Counted from the first letter of the stretch, positions 18,838 to 27,051 are shown. The stretch: DNA of 31,628 bases from Dictyocoela muelleri (GCA_016256075.1 SDVU01000012.1:1-31628); one strand, 5' to 3'. Made by a program: numbers and translations. The notes: generated by a model not told the origin, from the sequence alone.

Positions 18838-21135
18838 TCATTTCATGAGTTCATCAATCATTTTTTCAAGATTTATAATTCCAGTCGACAAAATGGTATA
18901 TTTAGAAAGCGCGACAATTTCATTTTCGGAGATACCACCTAAAACACAAACAACGCTTTCTTGTTCATCCTTCAAATTCGAAATATTAGTTTTGCTGATT
19001 TCATTAAATATAATTCTATCAAACTTATACTTATTTATATCCTGTTTTTCAACCATTTTTACAAAATCAGGTATGTATATTGGCATCGGCATCTTATCGA
19101 TGTTATCAATAAATTTTAAGATTCCAATCCCGTAACTATAAACAAGTTCTTTCTTAAGAACATATAAATCCTTATTTTGATAATACTCAAGGATATTTGA
19201 AAAATTTCTTTCTGAAAATGTTAGTTTTATATACTCGCGCAACACTTTTGATCGGCTTTCTTGTCTTGTTATCATTTTAATTATTTCTTTTGCGGTATAA
19301 ATTTTTTTATAATCATTATTTTTATTGTTTGTTTTTTTATCATCAATTAGCCCCTTAGTGTCCCTTAAATCTTTATTATCGATCAAATATTTATCATCAT
19401 TTAAACCTTTAGTATTCCTTAAATCATAATCATCGTTTAAATTACTTTCAATTTTTATATTTTTACAATTATTCTCAAGATTAATTTTATTTTCATAATT
19501 TTTTAAATTTCCATTTTTGGAATTAATACTAAAAAATTGATCATTTCTTAATTTTCCATCTTTCGATTTTTCTTTTTTGTTTAATGATTTATCAAATAGA
19601 TTAATTTGTTCTTGTTCCTTACAATTCAAATTTTTAGAATTATCATCATCGTATTTATCCTCATTGTATTTATCCTCATCATATTTATCCTCATCATATT
19701 TATCCACATCATATTTATCCTTATCGTATTTATCCACATCATATTTATCCACATCATATTTATCCTTATCATATTTATCCTCATCATATTTATCCTCATC
19801 ATCTTTATAGGATTTTAATTTTTCAGAGCTTGTATTTTTTTGGTATGTATCAATTCCTTTAGCCGTGACTATTTCTGAATCATTGGTTATAATACCATCC
19901 TTATTGCTAAATTGTATGTTGTGATTATTAAAATGTAATTTCAGATTAGAAATATTCTTTTTAGTAATATCATTTAGTTTCATATTTAAGTTTTCATGAT
20001 TATACATCAGGGCACTTTCGCTTTTACTTAAACTATTTTTATCATTACTAAAATTATTTTTATCATTACTTAAACTATTTTTATCATTACTAAAACTATT
20101 TTTATTTTTAGTTTGTTCATTGTTAAGAATATTTTCAGGTTTACTAATTTTTTTATCTTGATAATGAGAATATTTATTTTTAACTTTATTCATAGAAGAA
20201 AATGTTGGTTGATTTCTTTTTAATTCAAAATTATCCTCCTCTATCTGTTTACCAATATAAACATCATTTATAAGATTATTTTGAATATCATTTTCATATT
20301 TAAAATCATTATTACTATTATTTAGCTTATCAATTTCAAAATAAATTTCTTTTCCGATTTTATCGGTATTTTTAACCTTTTCGTCCTGAAAAATTTTATT
20401 ATGATTTTGATTTTCAGAATATAAAGGTGTAATAATATCAACAACTCTGTCAAATAAAAATAGTCGTTTAATATTTCCACAAATATTTTTTTTAATTTTA
20501 ATTTTGTTTCCAATTTCAGTAGAAACTTCACCTTTACAATAAATTTCATTTATTTTGAAATTAGAGAAAAAATCTTTCATTTCGCCAATTATCAACATTT
20601 TTTGATTCTTAATGAATATTAAGTTAAAGTCGTCGCGCATCATTGTAAATATACTTTTAATTTTTATATTATAAATCCTATTTGTAGTTATTTGTTTAAA
20701 CAAGTTATCAATATATTTACCATTCTTTAAATATTTATCATTCTTTAAACATTTATCATTCTTTAAATATTTATTATTCTTTAAATATTTATCATTCTTT
20801 AAATATTTATCATTCTTTAAATATTTATCATTCTTTAAATATTTATTATTCTTTAAATATTTATCATTCTTTAAATATTTATCTTTAAAAAAATATTTAT
20901 ATTCGGTAAAATAAAAGTTTAAAGTTGAATGTATAGGAACTGTCAATGAATAATATTTTCCGTTAATATATAATTCTGTATACTTTAGATTGTCAATAAT
21001 AAAAACATTTTTGAAAAATTTGCTTATTAGTTTATAAATTAGATGTGAACAAAAAATTGTTGGCTCGGTGTTGGATAATTGAATTATTTTTTTAATTGCC
21101 GATTTTTTTGCTGATAATATATATTTTTCAATCAT
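18838..21135 (-). CDS. Sec1/Munc18 (SM) family protein, Vps33-like
   Basis: This encodes about 765 residues. SM proteins bind SNAREs and drive membrane fusion; Vps33 acts in the HOPS/CORVET tethering complexes at endosomes and vacuoles. The conserved block RLFLFDRVVDIITPLYSE (about residues 224-241) matches the SM signature L(I/L)LDRxVDxxTPL. The C-terminus VVCVLGGISENEIVALSKY ... TGIIN (728 to the end) matches the Vps33 ending FxGGxTxxEIAALR...TTxIIN. About residues 625-700 match the helical domain. The middle is a long low-complexity insert (about 240-630). Tandem repeats are KYLKND (86-139), NDKNSLS and DKYDx. I chose the ATG at 21135; 14 more in-frame codons begin only with TTG. The upstream TTAGGAAAC lacks a CCCC run. 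SM family is secure; Vps33 rather than Sec1, Sly1 or Vps45 is likely but not certain. Confidence 0.8.
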   Translation of the reverse strand: MIEKYILSAKKSAIKKIIQLSNTEPTIFCSHLIYKLISKFFKNVFIIDNLKYTELYINGKYYSLTVPIHSTLNFYFTEYKYFFKDKYLKNDKYLKNNKYLKNDKYLKNDKYLKNDKYLKNNKYLKNDKCLKNDKYLKNGKYIDNLFKQITTNRIYNIKIKSIFTMMRDDFNLIFIKNQKMLIIGEMKDFFSNFKINEIYCKGEVSTEIGNKIKIKKNICGNIKRLFLFDRVVDIITPLYSENQNHNKIFQDEKVKNTDKIGKEIYFEIDKLNNSNNDFKYENDIQNNLINDVYIGKQIEEDNFELKRNQPTFSSMNKVKNKYSHYQDKKISKPENILNNEQTKNKNSFSNDKNSLSNDKNNFSNDKNSLSKSESALMYNHENLNMKLNDITKKNISNLKLHFNNHNIQFSNKDGIITNDSEIVTAKGIDTYQKNTSSEKLKSYKDDEDKYDEDKYDKDKYDVDKYDVDKYDKDKYDVDKYDEDKYDEDKYNEDKYDDDNSKNLNCKEQEQINLFDKSLNKKEKSKDGKLRNDQFFSINSKNGNLKNYENKINLENNCKNIKIESNLNDDYDLRNTKGLNDDKYLIDNKDLRDTKGLIDDKKTNNKNNDYKKIYTAKEIIKMITRQESRSKVLREYIKLTFSERNFSNILEYYQNKDLYVLKKELVYSYGIGILKFIDNIDKMPMPIYIPDFVKMVEKQDINKYKFDRIIFNEISKTNISNLKDEQESVVCVLGGISENEIVALSKYTILSTGIINLEKMIDELMK
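19646..19808 (-). repeat. 15-bp in-frame minisatellite (DKYDx repeats)
   Basis: About eleven units of ATCATATTTATCCTC and variants encode DKYD followed by E, K, V or N in the Vps33-like protein. The unit is a multiple of three, so changes in copy number keep the frame. Third-position differences between units show the array is not brand new. Confidence 0.9.
20715..20885 (-). repeat. 18-bp in-frame minisatellite (KYLKND repeats)
   Basis: About nine units of TTTAAATATTTATCATTC encode YLKNDK (D sometimes N or G). The array sits between the first domain segment and the LFDRVVD block of the Vps33-like protein. A third in-frame array, of 24-bp NDKNSLS units, lies at about 20030-20105. Confidence 0.9.
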
Positions 21136-21483
21136 GTTTCCTAATATGGTATTTATTTTAATTATTTTATGAAACAAAATTTGTTTGAAAATTCATAAAT
21201 TTATAAAACGATTTAATCGAAAAAAATCAAAAAGATTATTTAAAGTAGAAATTGTAAAAGTTATTACAATATTAAAAAGTTAAAAATTTACATTCAATTT
21301 TAACCCTTAAACGATTTAGGGGAGGGGGAAATTTACATTTTTATTTTTCAAAAAATGTTTTTTTCAAAAAAATGTGTGAAAAATATTTTTTGAAAATTTT
21401 AAAAAATGAATGAAAGAATAAATTCTGAGATCCTAAAAAAGTCAATGTTTTTTATGAATTTTTTTAATTTCCCAAAATGTGTC

Positions 21484-21830
21484 AAAAATTTGGATCCAAC
21501 CTTCCATACGCACCCCCTCATCTAAAAAAATTCTGAAACTACGCAATATGGCATTAGCAATGTAAAATAAATTTTTCTTTATATATTTTTATATACATAT
21601 TGTAAAAACCAGTTTTCAATATAAACTGATATTACCGAGTTTAGTAAATTTGGACAAAGCCGAAAATTTACTAAACTCGGTAATATCAGTTTATATTGAA
21701 AACTGGTTTTTAAAATATGTATATAAAAATATATAAAGAAAATTTTATTTTACATTGCTAATGCCATAATGCGTAGTTTCTGATATTTTTTAGATGAGGG
21801 GGTGCGTAAATAAGGTTAATCCAAATTTTT
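21484..21830. repeat. Long perfect-type palindrome (347 bp)
   Basis: The left arm runs from AAATTTGGATCCAACCTT through TACGCACCCCCTCATCTAAA and CAGTTTTCAATATAAACTGA to the centre near 21655. The right arm returns the same blocks inverted, ending AAGGTTAATCCAAATTT. The outer 60 bp have small differences and the inner 100 bp are almost exact. The unpaired centre is only about 12 bp. Confidence 0.85.
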
Positions 21831-21835
21831 GTTTG

Positions 21836-22084
21836 TTACATGCACAAATTTGTGCATTGGTGAAAAATTATTATGCACAAATTTGGGCATGAGTGGAAAA
21901 TTTTATGCACAAGTTTGTGCATCAGTGAAAAATTTCTATGCACAAATTTGTGCATCAGTGAAAAATTTCTATGCACAAATTTGTGCATCAGTGAAAAATT
22001 TTTATGCACAAATTTGTGCATGAGTGGAAAATTTTTATGCACAAATTTGTGCATGAGTGAAAAAAATTTTTATGCACAAATTTG
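21836..22084. repeat. Tandem array of 33-bp units centred on ATGCACAAATTTGTGCAT
   Basis: About seven and a half units. Each has the 18-bp perfect palindrome ATGCACAAATTTGTGCAT, or a one-base variant, followed by a spacer like CAGTGAAAAATTTCT or GAGTGGAAAATTTTT. The array ends about 15 bp from the right terminus of the element. All six frames stay open because the unit has no stops; these open frames are not genes. Confidence 0.9.
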
Positions 22085-22249
22085 GCTCAAAAATGGTTTA
22101 AGGGCTAATTAAAGTTATTTTTTTTAAATTTATAAAAATATTTTCATGATACATTAATATTAAATGAATTTACAAACATTTAACAAAATAATTCAATAAA
22201 AATGAAAGCATATTGCTTATTAATACTAATAAATTTAAATTTTTTTCTG

Positions 22250-22640
22250 TATATTTATTATAAAGTTAATATTAATAGTGAAATTTAAGGTTCTCACACG
22301 TCTTTAAGACACCTAAAGAATAATAAATTGCCATTTATAAGAGTCGAGGCCGTGATTCTTATTTGAAATAATAGAGATTCATCGAGAGAAGATCCAAAAT
22401 GGAATTATTATGATGTATAAACGATTGTATAAGAAATTCAAAAAATAATCGCTTCGCAACTATTTTTGGTAAACTCTCCAATAATTGTTCATACATCATG
22501 ATAATTTCATATTTGGTCTTCTCTCAATGAATCTTTATTTTATTTCAAGTAAGAATAATTTCTTCCCCTTATTATGAATATATTTTTTATTTTTTTAGGG
22601 TGTCTGAAGATAGCTAACGTAATTTAACTTTATAAATTCG
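22250..22640. repeat. Imperfect palindromic MITE of about 390 bp
   Basis: TATAAAGTTAATATT ... AAGACACCTAAAGAA ... GATTCATCGAGAGAAGATCC on the left is matched inverted by GGTCTTCTCTCAATGAATC ... TTTTTTAGGGTGTCTGAAGA ... AATTTAACTTTATA on the right. It fills most of the 566 bp between the two piggyBac elements. Arms are diverged, so it is older than the 21484 palindrome. There is no coding capacity. Confidence 0.7.
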
Positions 22641-22688
22641 AAAAAAAAATAGTGCTTTTAGAAGTGCTTAACCCTTAAACGATTTTTT

Positions 22689-23039
22689 ACACATATTTGT
22701 GTATGATTTTTTAACCAAATACACAGATATGTGTATGATTTTTTAACATAATACACAGATCTGTGTATGATTTTTTAACATAATACACAGATCTGTGTAT
22801 GTTTTTTTAACCTAATACACAGATATGTGTATGATTTTTTAACCTAATACACAGATATGTGTATGATTTTTTAACATAATACACAGATCTGTGTATGATT
22901 TTTTACCCCCATACACATATTTGTGTATGATTTTTTACCCCCATACACATATTTGTGTATGATTTTTTACCCCCATACACATATTTGTGTGTAATTTTTT
23001 AACCTCATACACAGATATGTATATGATTTTTTACCCCTA
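22689..23039. repeat. Tandem array of 32-bp units centred on ATACACAGATCTGTGTAT
   Basis: Eleven units of 32 bp. Each has an 18-bp perfect or near-perfect palindrome (ATACACAGATCTGTGTAT, or GATATG and CATATTTG centre variants), then GATTTTTTAACATA or GATTTTTTACCCCC. The array starts about 17 bp inside the left terminus, and its last unit runs directly into the transposase ATG. The plausible role is binding sites for the transposase or a host factor; this is inferred from position and symmetry only. Confidence 0.9.
23031..23039 (+). promoter_or_regulatory. CCCC start signal before the piggyBac transposase
   Basis: TTACCCCTA directly precedes the ATG at 23040, matching the host-type signal before SEC61 gamma and the M16 gene. 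It is part of the final repeat unit; three earlier units carry TTTTTTACCCCC at the same place. Confidence 0.5.
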
Positions 23040-24710
23040 ATGAATAAAAAATTTTTTGTCGAATTAGAGGAAGACCTGTCTGAAATCTTGGCGACTGACG
23101 AAATATCAATTACTGATTTTCAAAATCGTAAATCCTGTCCAAAAGACACAGAAATACGAGCTGATGGTGATTGGAAGGTGATTTCATCAAAAAGACTTTT
23201 TCCCCACAGTTTTACAGGACAAGATGGTTTGTCTGTCGATGCTCCAGAGACATTACATGAATTTTTCGATCTTCTCTTCCAAGATCCAATTCTTGATTTC
23301 GTTCTTAATCTAACAGAGAAGAAAATTATATCAAAATCCAAGATTCTATCTGGATTGAATAGTGAATGCACAACCACACTTAGCACCATTGAAATTGACG
23401 AAATCGCACATCTTGGATCCAATAAGGATTTTAAGTTTGATGATAAAACCGAGGAGTGCCATGGTTCTAAATTTACGGAGACCAAAGAGAGAAAAAGAAC
23501 TGTTTCGAAAGAGGACCTTTATGCATACGTGGCAGTTTTATTGATACTAGGGATTAACAATGTTCCCAACGTTCAATACTGTTGGAATAAAAAGAAGACT
23601 TATTCGTATAATAGCAAGATTGCTAGTATTATGAACTTTAATGAATTCCAGTTCATCAATAAGCATATTACATGCATTAGTGGAAAAGATATTAAGAATA
23701 TCAAATTGAAGAAGTGCCCTAAAATCATTGAGTCAATTGAGTTACTTTTCGCTAGACTCTATACACCCGGTGAACATTTGTCAATAGACGAAGGTATGAT
23801 GCCTTATAAAGGTAAGATGAAAAACCGAGTTTACTGCCCAATTAAGCCAGATAAATGGGGTATGAAGTTTTACATTTTGGCCGAGGCGACTTCCGGCTTT
23901 GTCTGCAACCTTCGGATCGTCGGGGAGAAATCTACGCTTAATGATACTGTTCTTTCGTTGTGTAGACATGTTGTTGGAGATAATCGTAGGCTTTTTATGG
24001 ATAATTTCTATAACTCGTTTGCCTTGATACAATTACTTAAAGACCAACGTATCTATACAACCGGTACTTTAAGACACAGAAGAGGTGGTCCTTCAGATCT
24101 TATAGCCCTAAAGAAAAAGGTATCAAAAGACGTCCCACTAATTTTTGAAAAAAATGAAACACAGCTTCTCATATGGATGGACAGAAAACCTGTTGTAATG
24201 ATTACTAATTGTTATAATTGCTCCGATGTCGTTGATAAAAAAACATTTGCCATACCAAATGTGATAGACGAGTACAACAAGTACATGGGTGGGGTTGATA
24301 AGTTTGATCAGATGATCAAATACTATCCCTTAAAAAGAAAGACAAATAGGTGGACACAGAAATTTACAGTTCATATATTTGAATTGCTTATACATAATTC
24401 CTATGTTCTGTATCAGAAGTTTTCAAAGGAGCCAGTCGTAAGTCACTACGATTATGTTGAAACAGTAATAGAATATTTAATTAAAAAGTCTGGTCGAGGT
24501 GGAAATGGGGAGTTTTCTAAACCTTCCAATGATGAGAAACTTCACCTTCCTATTAAGCTTGAAAAAAGATCAAACTGTCAGTATTGCTACAAGATTCTCA
24601 AAAAAAGATCAACATCATCTATCATATGTGAAAAGTGTAATATTTACCTTTGCATCTCTCCTTGTTTTTATTCACACCATGCTGATTATGACGATGACTC
24701 TTCAGATTAG
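23040..24710 (+). CDS. piggyBac transposase (DDE_Tnp_1_7), intact
   Basis: This 556-residue protein excises and inserts the element at TTAA sites and acts in the nucleus. The catalytic aspartates are visible: D250 in LSIDEGMMPYKGK, D321 in LFMDNFYNS, and D420 with D423 in NKYMGGVDKFDQM. These are the positions corresponding to the D268/D346/D447 triad of the Trichoplusia ni enzyme. The region about 60-200 is the usual N-terminal domain (DAPETLHEFFDLLF at about 67-80). A cysteine-rich C-terminal finger at about 513-547 (CQYC, CEKC, C, C, HH) is the DNA-binding end. Length is within the family range and no stop or frameshift is seen. Codon use is clearly richer in G and C than the Vps33-like and M16 genes, which suggests recent horizontal arrival. 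Confidence 0.95.
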   Translation: MNKKFFVELEEDLSEILATDEISITDFQNRKSCPKDTEIRADGDWKVISSKRLFPHSFTGQDGLSVDAPETLHEFFDLLFQDPILDFVLNLTEKKIISKSKILSGLNSECTTTLSTIEIDEIAHLGSNKDFKFDDKTEECHGSKFTETKERKRTVSKEDLYAYVAVLLILGINNVPNVQYCWNKKKTYSYNSKIASIMNFNEFQFINKHITCISGKDIKNIKLKKCPKIIESIELLFARLYTPGEHLSIDEGMMPYKGKMKNRVYCPIKPDKWGMKFYILAEATSGFVCNLRIVGEKSTLNDTVLSLCRHVVGDNRRLFMDNFYNSFALIQLLKDQRIYTTGTLRHRRGGPSDLIALKKKVSKDVPLIFEKNETQLLIWMDRKPVVMITNCYNCSDVVDKKTFAIPNVIDEYNKYMGGVDKFDQMIKYYPLKRKTNRWTQKFTVHIFELLIHNSYVLYQKFSKEPVVSHYDYVETVIEYLIKKSGRGGNGEFSKPSNDEKLHLPIKLEKRSNCQYCYKILKKRSTSSIICEKCNIYLCISPCFYSHHADYDDDSSD

Positions 24711-24784
24711 CGAACTTAATAAACTCTTCTTCGAGATTAAAATTATTTAGAACCGATTTATTTTTTTGATGTTTACATGGTTTT

Positions 24785-25490
24785 GCAAATTTATATGCCC
24801 ATTTTTGTACAGTATAAACCCATTTTTACAGGCTATAGGCTCATTTTTGCATGCTATAGATTCATTTTTTGTTATTATAGACATTTTTTGTGGTTATAGC
24901 CATATTTTTTGGTGTTTTATACCCCGCGTCAAAAATTTAAATAAGAAAAAATTATAGAACAAAATTATAATGGAAAAAATCTATAAATAAAGGAAAAAGG
25001 GGTTTTACAAAGAGTTAGGAACCTAAAAAAATGAGCATAAGAAAATTATGTTTTAAAACATCTTTTAAATTCTTTGGTATGTAAGAAAAAAGAAAGTTTT
25101 TGTATAAATCATTTTATTGTTATATTAGAATAAAAATTTTACAAAAACATACTAAATATGGTAATAGTCAAAGTATAAAAATTTATCTGGCTTTTTTACT
25201 TTACAGAGGATTTAAACGATATTTTATAAACATAATTTTGTGTAGCTCATTTTTTATAAGTTAGTAACCCGAGGGAGTTACCCTTTTCGCCTTTCTTTGT
25301 AGATTTTTTCCATTATAATTTTTTCTTATTTAAAATTTTGACTTGGGGTAAAAAACACTGCAAAATGTGTCTATAAATACAAAAAATGGGTCTATAACAA
25401 CAAAAAATGAATCTATAGCCGGCAAAAATGGGCTTATAGCCTGCAAAAATGGGTTTATAGCCTGCAAAAATTGGTCTATAACTTTGAAAT
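24785..25490. repeat. 706-bp foldback inside the piggyBac element
   Basis: The left arm (about 24785-25095) has units like CATTTTTGCAGGCTATAGGC, then GTGTTTTATACCCC, then AATAAGAAAAAATTATA and an AATGAGC block. The right arm (about 25190-25490) returns them inverted (for example GGGCTTATAGCCTGCAAAAA at about 25430). Units of about 21 bp make up the outer 120 bp of each arm. The unpaired loop is about 95 bp. An open stretch on each strand is a by-product of the repeats. Confidence 0.85.
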
Positions 25491-25526
25491 CCCCGTATAC
25501 GACAATACTTGATTACTAATCGAAAT

Positions 25527-25528
<2 letters not shown>

Positions 25529-25557
<29 letters not shown>

Positions 25558-25597
25558 TATTTTTATTTTTATTTTTATTTTTATTTTTATTTTTTTG
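25529..25597. repeat. TTTTTA hexanucleotide microsatellite
   Basis: About eleven uninterrupted copies of TTTTTA, near the right end of the piggyBac element. On the minus strand it encodes a Lys-Asn run, which explains the open stretch seen there; this is not a gene. Confidence 0.95.
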
Positions 25598-25738
25598 TTG
25601 TATAAGAAAACTCAAAACAAAGAAATCTTTTTTTAAAATATTTTTTATATTTTTTAAGATCCTTTTAAAAATTTAAAAAATCAATTTTTTTCCTTTGAGA
25701 TTTACAATTTAAATTGTTGAAAATCGTTTAAGGGTTAA

Positions 25739-26062
25739 TATACAGTTGTTTCAGGTCGTTTCGCTGATTAAGACTTGGCATAATATGACAATAAAGTCAA
25801 AGAGGCTCTCCTAGGTGTGGAGAAGAGGGAGGGTGACGCATCGCGACAAAATAACTGGTGAAAAATATAATTTCATAAAAAGAAATTAATTACATGTATC
25901 CTGCAGTCATTGACAAAACAAAAATCGCGTATACAGCTGAGCTCTAGTAGCTTAGGTGTGATTTATTACTGGAACATCAAGAACAGAAGTCTCAGATCGA
26001 GAGTAGGAGACAACTATCCGGGTTAGCTGTACGGATGCTGTCAACATGTAATATATTTTTAT
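25739..26062 (+). mobile_element. tRNA-derived SINE, copy 6 (5' part missing)
   Basis: It starts abruptly at TATACAGTTGTTTCAGG, directly after the piggyBac right-hand TTAA. It continues with GCTGATTAAGACTTGGCATA, TCTCCTAGGTGTGGAG, GGTGACGCATCGCGA, GGAGACAACTATCCGGGTTA and CTGTCAACATGTAATATATT. The tRNA-like head is absent. In copy 4 the same point reads AGTATTAATATACAG, so the break falls exactly at a TTAA within the SINE. Confidence 0.85.
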
Positions 26063-26503
26063 ATTTTTAAATAGTCAGACATGTCAAAAGCACAGCTTTA
26101 ATTTGATATAAAAAATCAATTTTTGATAATCAATTTAATAAAAAAGTCGTCATAAAAACATCACCAAACTATTCCCACATAAATATTTTTCATAAATATA
26201 ATTTTAACAAAATTAAATTTTAGACTATAAATTGTTATAAAAATTTAAAATGAAATTATAATTTTTACTAAATTAAACTATTTTAAACAAATAATATATA
26301 TATTTCAATAATACAGAAAATTCCAAACCCGTCAGTAAATTCGAAACGCTCTATTTAAATATGTCTCATAGTGTTTAATAAATACCCCTAAAGTATTCGT
26401 ATGTTTGATTTTCTTTTTTCCATGATTCTGCTGAATCTTAGTATGTCGCGCGCCACGCGGGACATATGCGCTTGAAGCGACATCTCTATTTTTTTAAAAA
26501 AAA

Positions 26504-26575
26504 TGGTCACTAGGAAGATTCGAACCCAGTAGCACACCAAAATCATAGTCTACAAATACCTATACTATGAAAACT
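26504..26575 (-). other. tRNA-like sequence, probably not a working tRNA
   Basis: On the minus strand CATAGTATAGGTATTTGTAG resembles the D-arm region of tRNA-Asp/Gly-type genes, and GGGTTCGAATCTTCC resembles a T arm. It ends GTGACCA and is followed by a run of eight T, like a polymerase III stop. The T stem pairs at only one Watson-Crick position plus wobbles, and the anticodon stem does not form. It is more likely a tRNA-derived relic or a second SINE head than a tRNA gene. Confidence 0.35.
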
Positions 26576-26607
26576 AAAATTATATTGTTTGATTTAATTA
26601 AATATTT

Positions 26608-26925
26608 GGTACTGAGTCCCTTACCGCACCCGAAATCAACGCCAAAAATGAATGTGTAAAAAAATTAAAAAATATGTTTTTGAGAACAGTTTGGGTCGTT
26701 TTAGCGGAAATCAACTTTTCATATTTTATTTATTCTTAAAATAGGAATATACACATACAAATCTTCGATTTTTTATCGTGTTTATTTCTATTTTAAGAAC
26801 AAAAAAATTATGAAAAGTTGATTTCCGCTAAAACGACCCAAACTCTTCTCAAAAACATATTTTTTAATTTTTTTACACATTCATTTTTGGCGTTAATTTC
26901 GGGTACGGTAAGGGACTCAGTACCC
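26608..26925. mobile_element. Palindromic MITE, 318 bp
   Basis: The left terminus GGTACTGAGTCCCTTACCG is matched by CGGTAAGGGACTCAGTACCC at the right. The arms of about 130 bp are nearly exact inverted copies (ACGCCAAAAATGAATGTGTA; TTTGGGTCGTTTTAGCGGAA). The loop is about 60 bp, with a further short inverted pair around it. No clear target duplication was found, so the superfamily is open. The nearly identical arms suggest youth. Confidence 0.85.
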
Positions 26926-27045
26926 AATTTATTATAATTTTTATTTTCAATTTATTATAATTGATAATTTCAATTTATTATAATTGATAATTTGAATTTA
27001 TTATAATTGTTAATTTCAATTTATTATAATTGATAATCAAATTTA
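26926..27045. repeat. 23-bp AT-rich tandem repeat
   Basis: About five units of CAATTTATTATAATTGATAA plus TTT. The array lies between the MITE and the 3' end of the M16 gene and ends about 7 bp from its stop codon. Confidence 0.85.
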
Positions 27046-27051
27046 TCTTAC

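Larger units (their letters stand above)
21304..22104. mobile_element. Non-autonomous piggyBac element, 801 bp
   Basis: The left end is TTAA (21300-21303) then CCCTTAAACGATTTAGGGG. The right end is AAAAATGGTTTAAGGG then CTAA, a one-base variant of the expected TTAA. The termini match the full-size piggyBac at 22672-25734. There is no transposase frame inside; the interior is a 347-bp palindrome plus a tandem array of 18-bp palindromes. Confidence 0.7.
22672..25734 (+). mobile_element. Full-size piggyBac transposon, 3063 bp
   Basis: The target TTAA lies on both sides (22668-22671 and 25735-25738). The ends are 15-bp perfect inverted repeats, CCCTTAAACGATTTT. From left to right it holds an array of eleven palindromic 32-bp units, an intact transposase gene, a 706-bp foldback with a loop of about 95 bp, and a TTTTTA microsatellite. 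Full-length coding sequence, exact ends and exact TTAA suggest a recent insertion that may still be able to move. Confidence 0.9.

Noticed and set aside
19577-19818. Plus-strand open frames over the DKYDx repeat
   Set aside because: They are shadows of the 15-bp in-frame repeat of the minus-strand gene; any such unit without stops stays open in several frames.
21136-21177. Longer N-terminus for the Vps33-like protein
   Set aside because: The 14 extra in-frame codons could start only with TTG. The first ATG is at 21135.
21829-22112. Cysteine-rich short proteins over the palindrome array
   Set aside because: The open frames come from the 33-bp unit on both strands and have no start signal; the regular composition is the repeat itself.
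21836-23039. CRISPR-like arrays (regular palindromic repeats with spacers)
   Set aside because: The spacers are nearly identical between units rather than unique, the arrays lie inside piggyBac ends, and the genome is eukaryotic. They are tandem minisatellites.
25313-25615. Lys-Asn-rich protein on the minus strand
   Set aside because: It is a reading of the TTTTTA microsatellite and the foldback repeats in the piggyBac element.
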